Below are positions 23,546 to 32,439 of a stretch of DNA of 32,465 bases, in pieces. Both the position numbers and the translations under genes were made by a program. The stretch comes from CAZWSE01 sp964636575 (GTDB lineage Bacteria; Pseudomonadota; Alphaproteobacteria; Rhodobacterales; Rhodobacteraceae). Numbering within the stretch: position 1 is the first letter of the stretch; each line of letters begins with the position of its first letter. The notes below the pieces were generated by a model. That model had not been told where the DNA came from. It ran no database searches and was given only the letters and a program-made list of their open reading frames with translations. Location of the stretch: positions 1 through 32,465 of the forward strand of contig CAZWSE010000037.1 in assembly GCA_964636575.1 (NCBI GenBank). Direction: 5' to 3'.

Positions 23546-24190
23546 ATGGCCAAGCAACTCGACTATCTCACTTTGCGCGAAATTTTCACCCGCTTTCAGG
23601 ATGCGGATGCAGAACCCAAGGGGGAGCTGAACCACACCAATGCATACACCCTTGTGGTCGCCGTTGCCCTGTCCGCCCAGTCCACAGACGTCGGCGTCAA
23701 CCGCGCCACCGCCAAGCTGTTTGAAACAGTTGATACCCCGCAAAAGATGCTGGAACTGGGCGAAGAGGCTTTGATTGAGCACATCAAAACCATCGGTCTT
23801 TATCGCAACAAAGCCAAGAATGTCATCAAGCTAAGCCAGATGCTGGTCGATAAGTACGACGGTGAAGTCCCCAATTCCCGCGCCGCTTTGCAAGCCTTGC
23901 CCGGTGTTGGCCGCAAGACCGCCAATGTGGTTTTGAACATGTGGTGGGGTCAGCCTGCCCAAGCCGTCGACACCCATATCTTTCGCATCGGCAACCGGAC
24001 CGGCATCTGCCCCGGCAAAACCGTCGATCACGTTGAACGCGCCATTGAGGACAATGTGCCTGCCGATTTCCAACTTCATGCCCACCACTGGCTGATCTTG
24101 CACGGGCGCTATCATTGCACCGCCCGTAAACCGAAATGCACCACCTGTATCATCCGTGATCTGTGTACCTTTGAGGATAAAAACCTATGA
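23546..24190 (+). CDS. nth: Endonuclease III
   Basis: This 214-residue base-excision-repair glycosylase/AP lyase acts on oxidised pyrimidines. It has the helix-hairpin-helix with catalytic lysine in LPGVGRKTANVVL (about K124), the catalytic aspartate in AVDTHIFRIGNRTG (about D142) and a C-terminal [4Fe-4S] loop C-x6-C-x2-C-x5-C. The ATG at 23546 gives the usual MAKQLDY start; the longer frame to 23510 is less likely. Its stop overlaps the adenosine kinase start (ATGA), so the two are translated together. Confidence 0.96.
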   Translation: MAKQLDYLTLREIFTRFQDADAEPKGELNHTNAYTLVVAVALSAQSTDVGVNRATAKLFETVDTPQKMLELGEEALIEHIKTIGLYRNKAKNVIKLSQMLVDKYDGEVPNSRAALQALPGVGRKTANVVLNMWWGQPAQAVDTHIFRIGNRTGICPGKTVDHVERAIEDNVPADFQLHAHHWLILHGRYHCTARKPKCTTCIIRDLCTFEDKNL

Positions 24191-25176
24191 CCACCTATAA
24201 GCTCGCCGGGATCGGCAATGCCGTTGTTGATGTAATCAGCCATGCAGACGACAGTTTTCTGGACCTGATGGGGATCGAAAAGGGGATCATGCAGTTGATC
24301 GAACAAGACCGTGGCGAGGTGCTTTATGCCGCGATGACGGATCGCTTGCAGACCCCGGGTGGATCCGTGGCGAACACTGTGGCTGGCGTTGGCGCCTTGG
24401 GTCTTGAGACTGCGTTCATCGGGCGGGTCCGCGATGATGCGTTGGGACGGTCTTACGTGGACGGTATGCAAAAAGACGGCACCGACTTTGTGAACGCACC
24501 TGTTGCGGATGCTGATTTGCCCACATCTCGGTCTATGATCTTCGTCTCGCCCGACGGGGAGCGATCAATGAACACGTATCTTGGTATCTCGACCGAGCTT
24601 GGTCCGGAAGACGTTCCAGAAAGTGTCGCAAGCGGTGCCGAGATCATTTTCCTTGAAGGGTATTTGTTCGACAAGGACCAAGGCAAAGAAGCGTTCCTAC
24701 AGGCCTCGCGCTTGTGTCGCGCAGGTGGCGGCAAGGCTGGCATCGCCATTTCAGACCCCTTTTGCGTCAACCGTCACCGCGCCGATTTCCTGCGCATGAT
24801 TGCAGATGAGCTGGACTATGTGATCGGCAATGAGGCCGAAATTCTGTCGCTGTTTGAAACCGATGATCTGGAGGAGGCCTTGGCTAAGACGGCTGCGATT
24901 AATCCGCTGGTCGTTTGCACCCGCTCCGGTGACGGGGTTACGGTTATTGCGGGTGACGCGCGCCATGACATTCCCGTTGAAAAGGTTACCCCTGTCGACG
25001 CCACAGGGGCTGGCGATCAATTCGCTGCTGGCTTCTTGTATGGCATGGCCACGGGTCGTGATCTGAAAACCTGCGGTCAGATGGGGTGTATCGCTGCGGG
25101 TGAAGTCATCAGCCACATCGGCCCCCGTCCGCAAACCGATATTGGCGCACTGTTTAAGGCCGCAGGGCTGACCTAA
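24187..25176 (+). CDS. PfkB-family sugar kinase, adenosine kinase type
   Basis: This 329-residue ribokinase-fold protein shows the PfkB signatures: GGSVANTVAGVGALG near the N-terminus and DATGAGDQFAAGFLYG (catalytic base about D277) near the C-terminus. The start MTTYKLAGIGNAVVDVISHADD is typical of alphaproteobacterial proteins annotated as adenosine kinases, which phosphorylate adenosine to AMP. The exact substrate is inferred by family resemblance. It is coupled to nth by a 4-nt overlap. Its TAA stop overlaps the convergent methyltransferase stop. Confidence 0.88.
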   Translation: MTTYKLAGIGNAVVDVISHADDSFLDLMGIEKGIMQLIEQDRGEVLYAAMTDRLQTPGGSVANTVAGVGALGLETAFIGRVRDDALGRSYVDGMQKDGTDFVNAPVADADLPTSRSMIFVSPDGERSMNTYLGISTELGPEDVPESVASGAEIIFLEGYLFDKDQGKEAFLQASRLCRAGGGKAGIAISDPFCVNRHRADFLRMIADELDYVIGNEAEILSLFETDDLEEALAKTAAINPLVVCTRSGDGVTVIAGDARHDIPVEKVTPVDATGAGDQFAAGFLYGMATGRDLKTCGQMGCIAAGEVISHIGPRPQTDIGALFKAAGLT

Positions 25177-26027
25177 GCGCGCGCCAGCTTCATCATCAAG
25201 TATACATTGTTGGTCGCAAAGACGTCTCGGTTGCGGGTCTGTTGGTTCAACCGCTGATCCAACCGCGACCGCTTGCGATTATCCACCAATGCACGCACCA
25301 CCTGGTTCAGCATCCAGCGCAGCTTTGGTCGTTTGGTTTTGAGGTCCGCATCAACGCGGTGCAACCCATAGCCCAGCACATTGAACATGCCTTGCTCAAT
25401 CTCGACCGAAGGCGCTGTCGCCTGCGTGATGTCTTCCTCTGATAGAACCTGCACCGGCCAGCTTGCTAAAGCAGAGCGGAACTTGGAGATCGCATGACCA
25501 CCCCCTACGGTCGAGGTGCCGCGCTCAATTGTATAAGCGTCGGTGCGAAAGCAATCCGACACAATGATGTGCCCGTCCGCGGTCAACAGGTCCAGACAGC
25601 GCGGACCCCCCCGTTCTAGAGGGATATACTGGTAGCTTTCCGAAAACAGACAGATATCGAACGGGCCAGAGCCTGCAAAGTCTTCAAACAGACATTCATG
25701 CACAGTCGCCTTGGGCGCGTTTTCGCGGCAGCGGTCTGCAAGCAGCGGGCTTGGCACTACGATTTCAACGGTATGCCCCAGCGCGATCAGTTTGGCTGCT
25801 GTGGTCCCTGCCCCGCCTCCGATATCAAGGATCCGGCTGGGTGTTTTGGGCAGAAGATCGAACAGTTTGTCGGTATACGCTTCTTGTGCCTGACGCAGGT
25901 TGCCGGCTGTGACCTCAAGATCATTCCAAAGACCGTAATGCAGGTTTTCGGACCCTGTAAGCCATTTCACGAAATGTAGCCCGACGTCGAGCCCGATGGC
26001 TTGGGTGTTAATCTTGGATTTGGACAT
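25173..26027 (-). CDS. SAM-dependent methyltransferase
   Basis: 284 residues. A class I methyltransferase core with motif I ILDIGGGAGTTAAKLIALG and the acidic second strand is visible; FDICLFSESYQYIPLERG covers the post-I/motif IV region. The C-terminal third is basic (KTKRPKLRWML, DNRKRSRLDQRLNQQTRNR), perhaps for nucleic-acid or acceptor binding. The acceptor is unknown. It is the last gene of a reverse operon (rppH, secreted protein, this gene) with a 3-bp gap before it. The stop overlaps that of the adenosine kinase gene. Confidence 0.78.
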   Translation of the reverse strand: MSKSKINTQAIGLDVGLHFVKWLTGSENLHYGLWNDLEVTAGNLRQAQEAYTDKLFDLLPKTPSRILDIGGGAGTTAAKLIALGHTVEIVVPSPLLADRCRENAPKATVHECLFEDFAGSGPFDICLFSESYQYIPLERGGPRCLDLLTADGHIIVSDCFRTDAYTIERGTSTVGGGHAISKFRSALASWPVQVLSEEDITQATAPSVEIEQGMFNVLGYGLHRVDADLKTKRPKLRWMLNQVVRALVDNRKRSRLDQRLNQQTRNRDVFATNNVYLMMKLARA

Positions 26028-26030
26028 TGA

Positions 26031-26534
26031 TCACTCGTTATTGGGCAAAATGGTCTCAAGAATACTGGTGGATGGACAGGGGCGACCGTTGAAGCATCGG
26101 CGCACGGCCCGCAGATGGGCTTTTGTCGGGTTGGTGAATATCTTGTCGGCGCAGGGGGCGATGTCTTGTTCGTATCCGGTTTCTGTCTTGCGCAAAAACA
26201 TCAGATAGTCGCCGCCGCTGGCTGCCCCGCCGCACCACGGCCCCAGACAGTAGGACACGAGTGTAACCGGTGCAGTGAAGTCCGTTTTGAAGCCCGAACT
26301 GCTGAGCGACTGTCCGGTCACGCGGGCGGGGATAAACTCCGTCGGTTGCTCTTTGGCAGTGCTATCGCGGTCGGGCCAAGCGGAGAGATCGTATTCAATC
26401 GTGCCATGCACAATCACATAAGCGGGGGCTGCATCCGCGACGCTTAGGAAGGTGCGTTGCACGGATGGTTCCACACATGACAAAGCGGCCACCTGAACAG
26501 GCAAGCAGGCCAAAACAAACCACAACCAACGCAT
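26031..26534 (-). CDS. Secreted hypothetical protein with conserved-looking cysteines
   Basis: 167 residues from the ATG at 26534, which lies 1 bp beyond the rppH stop. The signal peptide MRWLWFVLACLPVQVAALSC cleaves near residue 18; the cysteine so close to the cleavage region could hint at a lipoprotein, but no good lipobox is seen. The mature part has about five more cysteines (SYCLGPWCGG, APCADK, RRCFNGRPCP), suggesting disulfides in the periplasm. No family is recognised. It sits in a tight operon with rppH and a methyltransferase. Confidence 0.7.
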   Translation of the reverse strand: MRWLWFVLACLPVQVAALSCVEPSVQRTFLSVADAAPAYVIVHGTIEYDLSAWPDRDSTAKEQPTEFIPARVTGQSLSSSGFKTDFTAPVTLVSYCLGPWCGGAASGGDYLMFLRKTETGYEQDIAPCADKIFTNPTKAHLRAVRRCFNGRPCPSTSILETILPNNE

Positions 26535-26535
26535 C

Positions 26536-27018
26536 CTACAAATACCCCTTAAACGTCTCAATGACCCGTGTATAAACGTCTCTCTTGAACGGCACGATGC
26601 TGTCCACCAGATCGGGGACCGGCATCCATTGCCATTTGCGAAATTCCTGATGATCGGTTTCGATATTGACCTGATCGTCAGTGCCTTTGAACCTTAGAAG
26701 GAACCATTTTTGTTCCTGCCCGCGATACTTCCCGTTCCAAAGCTTGGGGATCAGATCGGCAGGCAGTTCATAAGGCAACCATTCTTCACTGATGGCGATA
26801 ATTTCAATCAGATCAGGAGTGATCCCTGTTTCTTCGCCCAATTCGCGCAGTGCTGCGGTTTGCGGGTCTTCGCCCTTATCCACTCCACCTTGGGGCATCT
26901 GCCAGGCGTCGTAGTGGCGGTCTGTCCGCTGGCCGACAAAAACCTCGCCTTTCGCATTAAGCACCATAAGCCCGACGCAGGGCCGGTACGGCAATTTGGC
27001 GATTTCATCGGCAGTCAT
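26536..27018 (-). CDS. rppH: RNA pyrophosphohydrolase RppH (Nudix)
   Basis: 160 residues, the usual length of alphaproteobacterial RppH/IalA. The start PYRPCVGLMVLNAKGEVFVG and the Nudix box GGVDKGEDPQTAALRELGEE are complete, followed by the RppH-type EEWLPYELP and GQEQKWFLLRF segments. It removes pyrophosphate from 5'-triphosphate RNA ends and so starts mRNA decay. GGGGGA precedes the ATG at 27018; a longer frame to 27186 overlaps the fadH leader and is rejected. It is the first gene of the reverse three-gene operon and is divergent from fadH. Confidence 0.93.
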   Translation of the reverse strand: MTADEIAKLPYRPCVGLMVLNAKGEVFVGQRTDRHYDAWQMPQGGVDKGEDPQTAALRELGEETGITPDLIEIIAISEEWLPYELPADLIPKLWNGKYRGQEQKWFLLRFKGTDDQVNIETDHQEFRKWQWMPVPDLVDSIVPFKRDVYTRVIETFKGYL

Positions 27019-27155
27019 GGGCGTCCCCCTGAAACATTTAACATCATACATACCTTGCCTGCCCAAGCATGCAAGCCAGTGACGCGGCGTTTGACGTGAC
27101 AAGCGTGGCCTGTTCAGATGATCTGACGCCAACACCTTTTGGGAGGCACCACCAC

Positions 27156-29183
27156 ATGACCGATTTTCCGCACCTTCTTGCGCCACTTGATCTTGGATTC
27201 ACCACATTGAAGAACCGCGTTCTGATGGGATCAATGCACACCGGCCTTGAGGAAACCAAGGACTGGAACCGTGTCGCCGAGTTTTACGCCGAACGTGCCC
27301 GCGGCGAAGTGGGGTTGATGGTCACAGGCGGGATTGGTCCGAACCTTGAAGGATCCGTCCTGCCCGGTGCTGCGATGATGGTGTCAGATGAAGACATCAA
27401 GAACCATTCGGTTGTAACAAACCGCGTCCACGACGCCGGCGGCAAGATCGCAATGCAGATTTTGCACGCGGGCCGCTATGCATACGGGCCCGCCTGTGTG
27501 GCCCCAAGCCCGATCAAGTCCCCGATCTCGCCTTTCCCGCCAGCCGAGCTTGACGCAGCAGGGATCGAAAAGCAGATCAACGACATCGTGGAAACCGCCG
27601 CCCGTGCCCAGAAAGCCGGCTACGACGGGGTCGAGATTATGGGATCAGAGGGCTATTTCCTGAACCAGTTCCTTGTCACCCATACCAACAAGCGCACCGA
27701 CGAATGGGGCGGATCTTATGAGAACCGGATGCGCCTGCCTGTAGAGGTCGTGCGCCGCACCCGCGAAAAGGTCGGCTCTGATTTCATCATTATCTACCGT
27801 TTGTCGATGATTGATCTGATCCCCAACGGGTCCACCCACGAAGAAGTCGTCCAACTGGCCAAAGCGGTTGAGGCCGCAGGGGCCACCATCATCAATACCG
27901 GCATCGGTTGGCATGAGGCGCGTATTCCGACCATCGCAACATCCGTCCCCCGTGCCGCCTTTGCTTGGGTTACGAAAAAGCTGATGGGGCAAGTGAACAT
28001 TCCGGTCATCACCTCAAACCGGATCAACACACCCGAAGTTGCCGAAGAGGTTCTAAGCACAGGTTGCGCTGATATGGTATCCATGGCGCGGCCTATGCTT
28101 GCGGATGCCCATTTCGTATCCAAAGCGATGGCGGGCAAGTCCGACCAGATCGCGCCTTGTATTGCCTGCAACCAAGCGTGCTTGGATCATACGTTCTCTG
28201 GCAAGATCAGTTCCTGTCTGGTGAACCCGCAGGCATGCTATGAAACGGAGCTGGTGATCGCGCCTGCCGCGACGTCCAAGTCAGTCGCCATAGTAGGGGC
28301 TGGCCCTGCTGGTCTGTCCACTGCAATCACAGCAGCCCAGCGCGGGCATGACGTCACTGTCTTTGACAAATCGGGCGAGATTGGCGGCCAGTTGAACATG
28401 GCCAAGCAAGTCCCCGGCAAAGAAGAGTTCTGGGGGCTGGTCGATTGGTATCGCGCCATGCTGGCGGAACATAAGATCACCGTGAAGCTGGGGCATACCG
28501 CAACCACCACTGACTTGGCCGATTTCGATGAGGTCGTGATCGCCACCGGTGTCGTGCCGCGCGATCCGCAGATCGACGGTCAAGACGGGGCCAATGTGGT
28601 CGACTATATAGACGTGCTGCGCGGCAAGGCCCCTGTCGGCAAACGGGTGGCGATTGTAGGCGCAGGTGGTATCGGGTTCGATGTGGCCGAGTACCTTGCC
28701 CATGAAGGCGAAAGCCCGACTGAGAGCCTGCCGCTTTGGATGATGGAATGGGGGGTCGCAGACCCGTCCGAGCATCGATCCGGGCTTGCCCCAGAAGGTC
28801 CGCAACCTGTGGCCGCTGCCCGTGACATTACCTTGCTGCAACGCAAAGCCGAAAAGCACGGCAAGCGCTTGGGCAAAACCACAGGCTGGATCCACCGTGC
28901 ATCGTTGAAGATGAAGGACGTGAACTTCGTCGGCGGTGTGAACTATGAACGGATCGACGAAAGCGGTCTGCACGTCAGCTTCGGCGAGGCCCGCGAGAAC
29001 CCGACAGTGATCGAGGCCGACACGATTGTTCTTTGCGCGGGGCAACTGCCCGAGCGGTCATTGGCGGATGCGCTGGAGGCCGCAGGTAAAACGGTGCATG
29101 TGATTGGCGGGGCGGATGTGGCAGCGGAACTTGACGCGAAACGCGCGATAGACCAAGGGACGCGGCTGGCGGCGGGGATGTAG
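27156..29183 (+). CDS. fadH: 2,4-dienoyl-CoA reductase FadH (NADPH, FMN/FAD/FeS)
   Basis: The 675 residues compare with about 672 for E. coli FadH. An N-terminal old-yellow-enzyme TIM barrel holds the proton donors (Y167 in SEGYFLNQF, H253 in GIGWHEARIP). The [4Fe-4S] cysteines are C335-x2-C338-x3-C342-x11-C354, and two nucleotide-binding regions (VAIVGAGPAGLSTA and RVAIVGAGGIGFDVAEYLA) complete the C-terminal half. It reduces 2,4-dienoyl-CoA during oxidation of unsaturated fatty acids. GGGAGG lies ahead of the ATG. Related bile-acid or trimethylamine dehydrogenases share the layout, but the Tyr/His pair and spacing favour FadH. It is a single gene, with no clear terminator behind it. Confidence 0.92.
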   Translation: MTDFPHLLAPLDLGFTTLKNRVLMGSMHTGLEETKDWNRVAEFYAERARGEVGLMVTGGIGPNLEGSVLPGAAMMVSDEDIKNHSVVTNRVHDAGGKIAMQILHAGRYAYGPACVAPSPIKSPISPFPPAELDAAGIEKQINDIVETAARAQKAGYDGVEIMGSEGYFLNQFLVTHTNKRTDEWGGSYENRMRLPVEVVRRTREKVGSDFIIIYRLSMIDLIPNGSTHEEVVQLAKAVEAAGATIINTGIGWHEARIPTIATSVPRAAFAWVTKKLMGQVNIPVITSNRINTPEVAEEVLSTGCADMVSMARPMLADAHFVSKAMAGKSDQIAPCIACNQACLDHTFSGKISSCLVNPQACYETELVIAPAATSKSVAIVGAGPAGLSTAITAAQRGHDVTVFDKSGEIGGQLNMAKQVPGKEEFWGLVDWYRAMLAEHKITVKLGHTATTTDLADFDEVVIATGVVPRDPQIDGQDGANVVDYIDVLRGKAPVGKRVAIVGAGGIGFDVAEYLAHEGESPTESLPLWMMEWGVADPSEHRSGLAPEGPQPVAAARDITLLQRKAEKHGKRLGKTTGWIHRASLKMKDVNFVGGVNYERIDESGLHVSFGEARENPTVIEADTIVLCAGQLPERSLADALEAAGKTVHVIGGADVAAELDAKRAIDQGTRLAAGM

Positions 29184-29266
29184 GGACGCCAAATTGCAAA
29201 TCACTATCGTTCGACTAAGCTGGGCAGAACTGGACCCGCCAAAGACCGAGCAAAAGACGTAACCCA

Positions 29267-30967
29267 ATGATCCCTTTGACAGCCTTGGAACCCCGCGTCT
29301 ATGTGTCAGGCGTCGACCTGCCTGATCGTGACTTCACCGGATATGGCTTCGAAGGGACAGACTTCATAGTGGGTCTGGACGGCTTAGAACTTTTTGAAGC
29401 CTCGCGCGGGATATCCTTTTCCGGTCACGATGATGGTTGCTACATGCTGGTTGAAAGACAGGGGAAGGCACACACCATTGCGGCCGACCCGAACGGATTG
29501 TGCAAGCTTTTCGTCTATCGACACGGCTCCAATTGGGCAATTGCGAACAGTTTTTCCGTACTCGTCGATCGAGTCTCGACGTTGGGTTGGAACATTACGC
29601 CGGACTTCGCGGTGCTTGATGCATGGACTTTGCCTCCCAATACCTTCGGGGCCTGTTTTTCAACCCAAACAGTCGTGCGAGAAATCGCGCTGCTTAACCC
29701 CTTAGAACAGATCAGGATTGAAGGCACTGATGTGAAGATCGAAACGCGGTCTTTGCAAACATTGAATGCCTTAGGGCCGACCTATGAAGACAAGATACAA
29801 TACTATCTGAGGCAATGGTGCAGTCGCATCCTAACCTTGGCACAGTCCGAACACATCAACCTGAATGTCGAGTTAACCGGCGGATTGGACAGCCGCACCG
29901 TTTTTGCGTTTATCTTGCACCTGCGGGACCGGGGGGCGATTGCCTTGCTGGAAAACGTGACCGTTTTTTGTGGCGGAGCATCGACCTCGGACTTGGACAT
30001 TGCCCAATCTGTGAGCGCTGATTTTAACATTCCCTTGTCTAAAGGCCCAACCGAAGCGACGCACCAAAGATCAGGTGCAGACCGTTTTGCCATCTGGCAG
30101 AGGTTCTCTTTGGGAATGTATGTACCCCCGTACTTTCCCGCCAAGACCCTTGATCCATCGACAGTCACTTTGGGGGGTCACGGAGGCGAGCGACACCGGT
30201 TGGTTCAAAACAAAAGCTCGTTATCTGAGTTTCTGGACGAGTATGCACAGTGGTTTCGACGACCCGACCGGCAACGCAGAATGCAAGAGTTGAACAAGCA
30301 AGACAGGTTAGGCCCGCCTGCTCACCCTACTGTATCTCCTGACCTTGGGCTGTATCGGCGCAACTGGATGCGGTTTCATCATGCACACTTTGCCCAAAGC
30401 ACAATGCGAACCCCGCCTTTGATGGCTATTGGTCTAGATAAGTGCCTCAGCGCATTAGACCCTGCTGACCAAAACAGCGGATTTGTGTTATACGATCTGA
30501 TGCAGCGTTTGGCGCCTGGGCTTGCCAGACATCCCTTCGACAAACCTCACAAGACACCAAGCGGAGATATACTGGCCCGATGTGGACCCTTATTCGATGG
30601 TCCGGTGGAACAGGGCACCGTATTTGGAGGCATCGAGTTCTCTTTAGATGGGTCCACTCCACACGATGATGAAGCTCCGCATATCTACATGATCAAAGCC
30701 TATGCCAAAGCACGATCAAACCTTCATTCTGGCGGGTTACGCAAAAGTGTCGTTGCGCAAGCCGATGAAGCGATCCGAGAGATTGAACACACAGGAATAT
30801 TGCCAAGCCGTATCGGGTTTCAGCCCATTCATGCGGTCATGTTGTCCGGTTTGATTACCAAAGGCCAGAGTTCATGGCGGACTGAGGGAATTGAACACGT
30901 AAGAGACGGGATATCCCGACTAAGCCGCGTGCCTGCCGCAGTGCGTGCGCGATTGCGACGGCGCTGA
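29267..30967 (+). CDS. Asparagine-synthetase-like protein with intact PP-loop but no N-terminal Cys
   Basis: 566 residues. The C-terminal half carries the ATP-pyrophosphatase loop in NVELTGGLDSRTVFAF (about 203-213), as in asparagine and beta-lactam synthetases. The first 130 residues (GCYMLVERQGKAHTIAADPNGLCKLFVYR, WAIANSFSVLVD) look like the Ntn glutaminase fold, but the protein starts MIPLTAL, so the catalytic Cys2 of glutamine-dependent enzymes is absent. It may adenylate a carboxylate and use another amine, as beta-lactam synthetase does, or be a regulator. No lasso, capsule or antibiotic gene adjoins it. Codon use (TTA, AGA, ATA are frequent) is more AT-rich than in neighbours, suggesting transfer. 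The ribosome site is weak. The substrate is unknown. Confidence 0.7.
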   Translation: MIPLTALEPRVYVSGVDLPDRDFTGYGFEGTDFIVGLDGLELFEASRGISFSGHDDGCYMLVERQGKAHTIAADPNGLCKLFVYRHGSNWAIANSFSVLVDRVSTLGWNITPDFAVLDAWTLPPNTFGACFSTQTVVREIALLNPLEQIRIEGTDVKIETRSLQTLNALGPTYEDKIQYYLRQWCSRILTLAQSEHINLNVELTGGLDSRTVFAFILHLRDRGAIALLENVTVFCGGASTSDLDIAQSVSADFNIPLSKGPTEATHQRSGADRFAIWQRFSLGMYVPPYFPAKTLDPSTVTLGGHGGERHRLVQNKSSLSEFLDEYAQWFRRPDRQRRMQELNKQDRLGPPAHPTVSPDLGLYRRNWMRFHHAHFAQSTMRTPPLMAIGLDKCLSALDPADQNSGFVLYDLMQRLAPGLARHPFDKPHKTPSGDILARCGPLFDGPVEQGTVFGGIEFSLDGSTPHDDEAPHIYMIKAYAKARSNLHSGGLRKSVVAQADEAIREIEHTGILPSRIGFQPIHAVMLSGLITKGQSSWRTEGIEHVRDGISRLSRVPAAVRARLRRR

Positions 30968-31054
30968 TGCAGGAGACGATTGCAGTGTCAGTCGAACAAG
31001 GTCACGATGTGCATTGAAGTGCGCAGTTCTGGGTCAGGCCAAAAGGAAACACTT

Positions 31055-31435
31055 ATGAACATCTACGCCTTCGATCACATCGTTCTAGTCGTCCGCAATT
31101 TAGACGCCACGATCGATTTTTACGGGCGGGTCTTGGGGATGCAGGCGCGTGAGGAACGGCCTGGTAAATGGGCACTCTATTTCGGGGCCTGCAAGATCAG
31201 TCTTCAGGTCGAGGGGGCGGCCCCTGCCTTAGCCCAAGGCACCACGCCCGGCAGTGGCAACTTTTGCCTGCTGACCGATACGCCGATTGAGGACGTGGCA
31301 GAGACGCTGCGCCGGAATGATATTGAGATACTGGTTGGCCCAGCGCCCAAGGACGGAGCAGTTGGCGGGTTGATGTCCGTGTACGTCCGCGATCCCGATG
31401 GGAACTTGGTTGAGGTAAGCAATCGGGTGGGGTGA
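31055..31435 (+). CDS. VOC-family protein (second copy)
   Basis: 126 residues, a single vicinal-oxygen-chelate domain: FDHIVLVVRNLDATIDFYGRVLGM at the start, SVYVRDPDGNLVEVSNRVG at the end. It is clearly related to the protein at 19591-19989 (same LDATIDFY/VLGM and DPDGNL-E-S blocks, same length) and typical of proteins annotated as VOC-family virulence proteins. AAAAGGA precedes the ATG; the longer frame to 30980 lacks a ribosome site. It follows the asparagine-synthetase-like gene by 87 bp. The reaction is unknown. Confidence 0.82.
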   Translation: MNIYAFDHIVLVVRNLDATIDFYGRVLGMQAREERPGKWALYFGACKISLQVEGAAPALAQGTTPGSGNFCLLTDTPIEDVAETLRRNDIEILVGPAPKDGAVGGLMSVYVRDPDGNLVEVSNRVG

Positions 31436-31457
31436 ACTTGGGACGTAACCCTGACCC

Positions 31458-32276
31458 CTATTGGCCGATCAGGCTATCAAGATAGTCTATCACGATCTCC
31501 GGGTCGCCACCGGGGCCAGCGCCACTTTCATAAAGCGCGCGTATCAACAGGATGTCGTTGTAGCGCTTGTTCGTCGTTGTGCCGATCTGTTCATCAAACG
31601 TGAAAAACCGGGAACCGACTGCATCGCCAAGCGGGCCAAGCGTGTGGAGCACTTCTTCCCAGAGACATTCCGACACGACGTCCTGACTGGTAGGAAGAAC
31701 AATCGACACATAAGCGCTGCGGCGAATGTTATTGTCAGATGTCAAGGACTGGTAATAACAGCGCGCCTTGCTGCCTTCCATTTGGGCGCGGGTGTAGTGA
31801 CCAGGCATTCGACTCCAAAGCCCGTTGAGGACTGCAATTGTCGGCCTGTCCCCGACGGCAATGACAATATCCGTGTAGAATGTTCCAGCGTCTCCCAGAA
31901 GTGCTTTAATTTGACGCCCCGACGGCCCGCCTTTTTCTGTTCGCATACCAAGCCAATGGTTGCCTTTGGCCATTTCGGAATCAAACACCGCAACATCCCA
32001 ATCCCCAAAGAAAGTCGGTCCGAAGGTCACTGCTACGTTTTCGTTTACGGTCTCTCTTATCTTTGCAAGCTCGCCCAACACAAACGGGTCCGACGCGATC
32101 ATCAATACCCGCGGCGGATGGTTCCAAAGTCGAACGTCACCCTTGTCAGACGTGATTATCAATCGCGCGTCTCCCAGGATGTTGCCGGTTGAGGGAGGAT
32201 CTTCTTGCGCCAGAGCGGGCAAACTGAAGACCGCAAAGCAAATCGCGGCCAAAAGACGGGGGATGGCGTGGGGCAT
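31458..32276 (-). CDS. DUF2927-like secreted protein
   Basis: 272 residues with a signal peptide (MPHAIPRLLAAICFAVFSLP, then ALA). The C-terminal third has the pattern I associate with DUF2927: a conserved SECLWEEVLHTLGPLGD, which resembles a degenerate metallopeptidase helix, followed by YNDILLIRALYESGAGPG. DUF2927 proteins are frequent in Rhodobacterales and lack an assigned function. It is convergent with the VOC gene, 22 bp apart, with no clear terminator between. No partner gene is evident. Confidence 0.75.
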   Translation of the reverse strand: MPHAIPRLLAAICFAVFSLPALAQEDPPSTGNILGDARLIITSDKGDVRLWNHPPRVLMIASDPFVLGELAKIRETVNENVAVTFGPTFFGDWDVAVFDSEMAKGNHWLGMRTEKGGPSGRQIKALLGDAGTFYTDIVIAVGDRPTIAVLNGLWSRMPGHYTRAQMEGSKARCYYQSLTSDNNIRRSAYVSIVLPTSQDVVSECLWEEVLHTLGPLGDAVGSRFFTFDEQIGTTTNKRYNDILLIRALYESGAGPGGDPEIVIDYLDSLIGQ

Positions 32277-32409
32277 TGTCAGGTATCCGCTTCACACAAG
32301 GGTACATCCAAAAGTGTGACCCATTGATGCAATTCGCGCAAGGGGCGAGTAATCGGGTAGGGTGATGGCAACTTGCAACTACTGACCCTCAGATCGCATA
32401 ACATACACG
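32277..32409. other. Intergenic region upstream of the DUF2927-like gene
   Basis: No supported gene is seen. This stretch must contain the reverse-strand promoter of the DUF2927-like gene, but no convincing -35/-10 pair was picked out by eye. Confidence 0.5.
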
Positions 32410-32437
32410 AAAATGGCCGCCCCTTTCAGAGCGGCCA
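32410..32437 (-). terminator. Reverse-strand intrinsic terminator for a gene off the right edge
   Basis: TGGCCGC (32414-32420) and GCGGCCA (32431-32437) form a 7-bp stem with a 10-nt loop. On the reverse strand it runs into TTTT (32413-32410). It therefore terminates transcription entering from beyond 32465. Confidence 0.65.
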
Positions 32438-32439
32438 AT

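Noticed and set aside
30967..31017. 16-codon frame (MQETIAVSVEQGHDVH) overlapping the stop of the asparagine-synthetase-like gene, considered as a precursor peptide
   Set aside because: It lacks a leader/core pattern, conserved motif or maturation genes such as lasso B proteins; it is too short to distinguish from chance.
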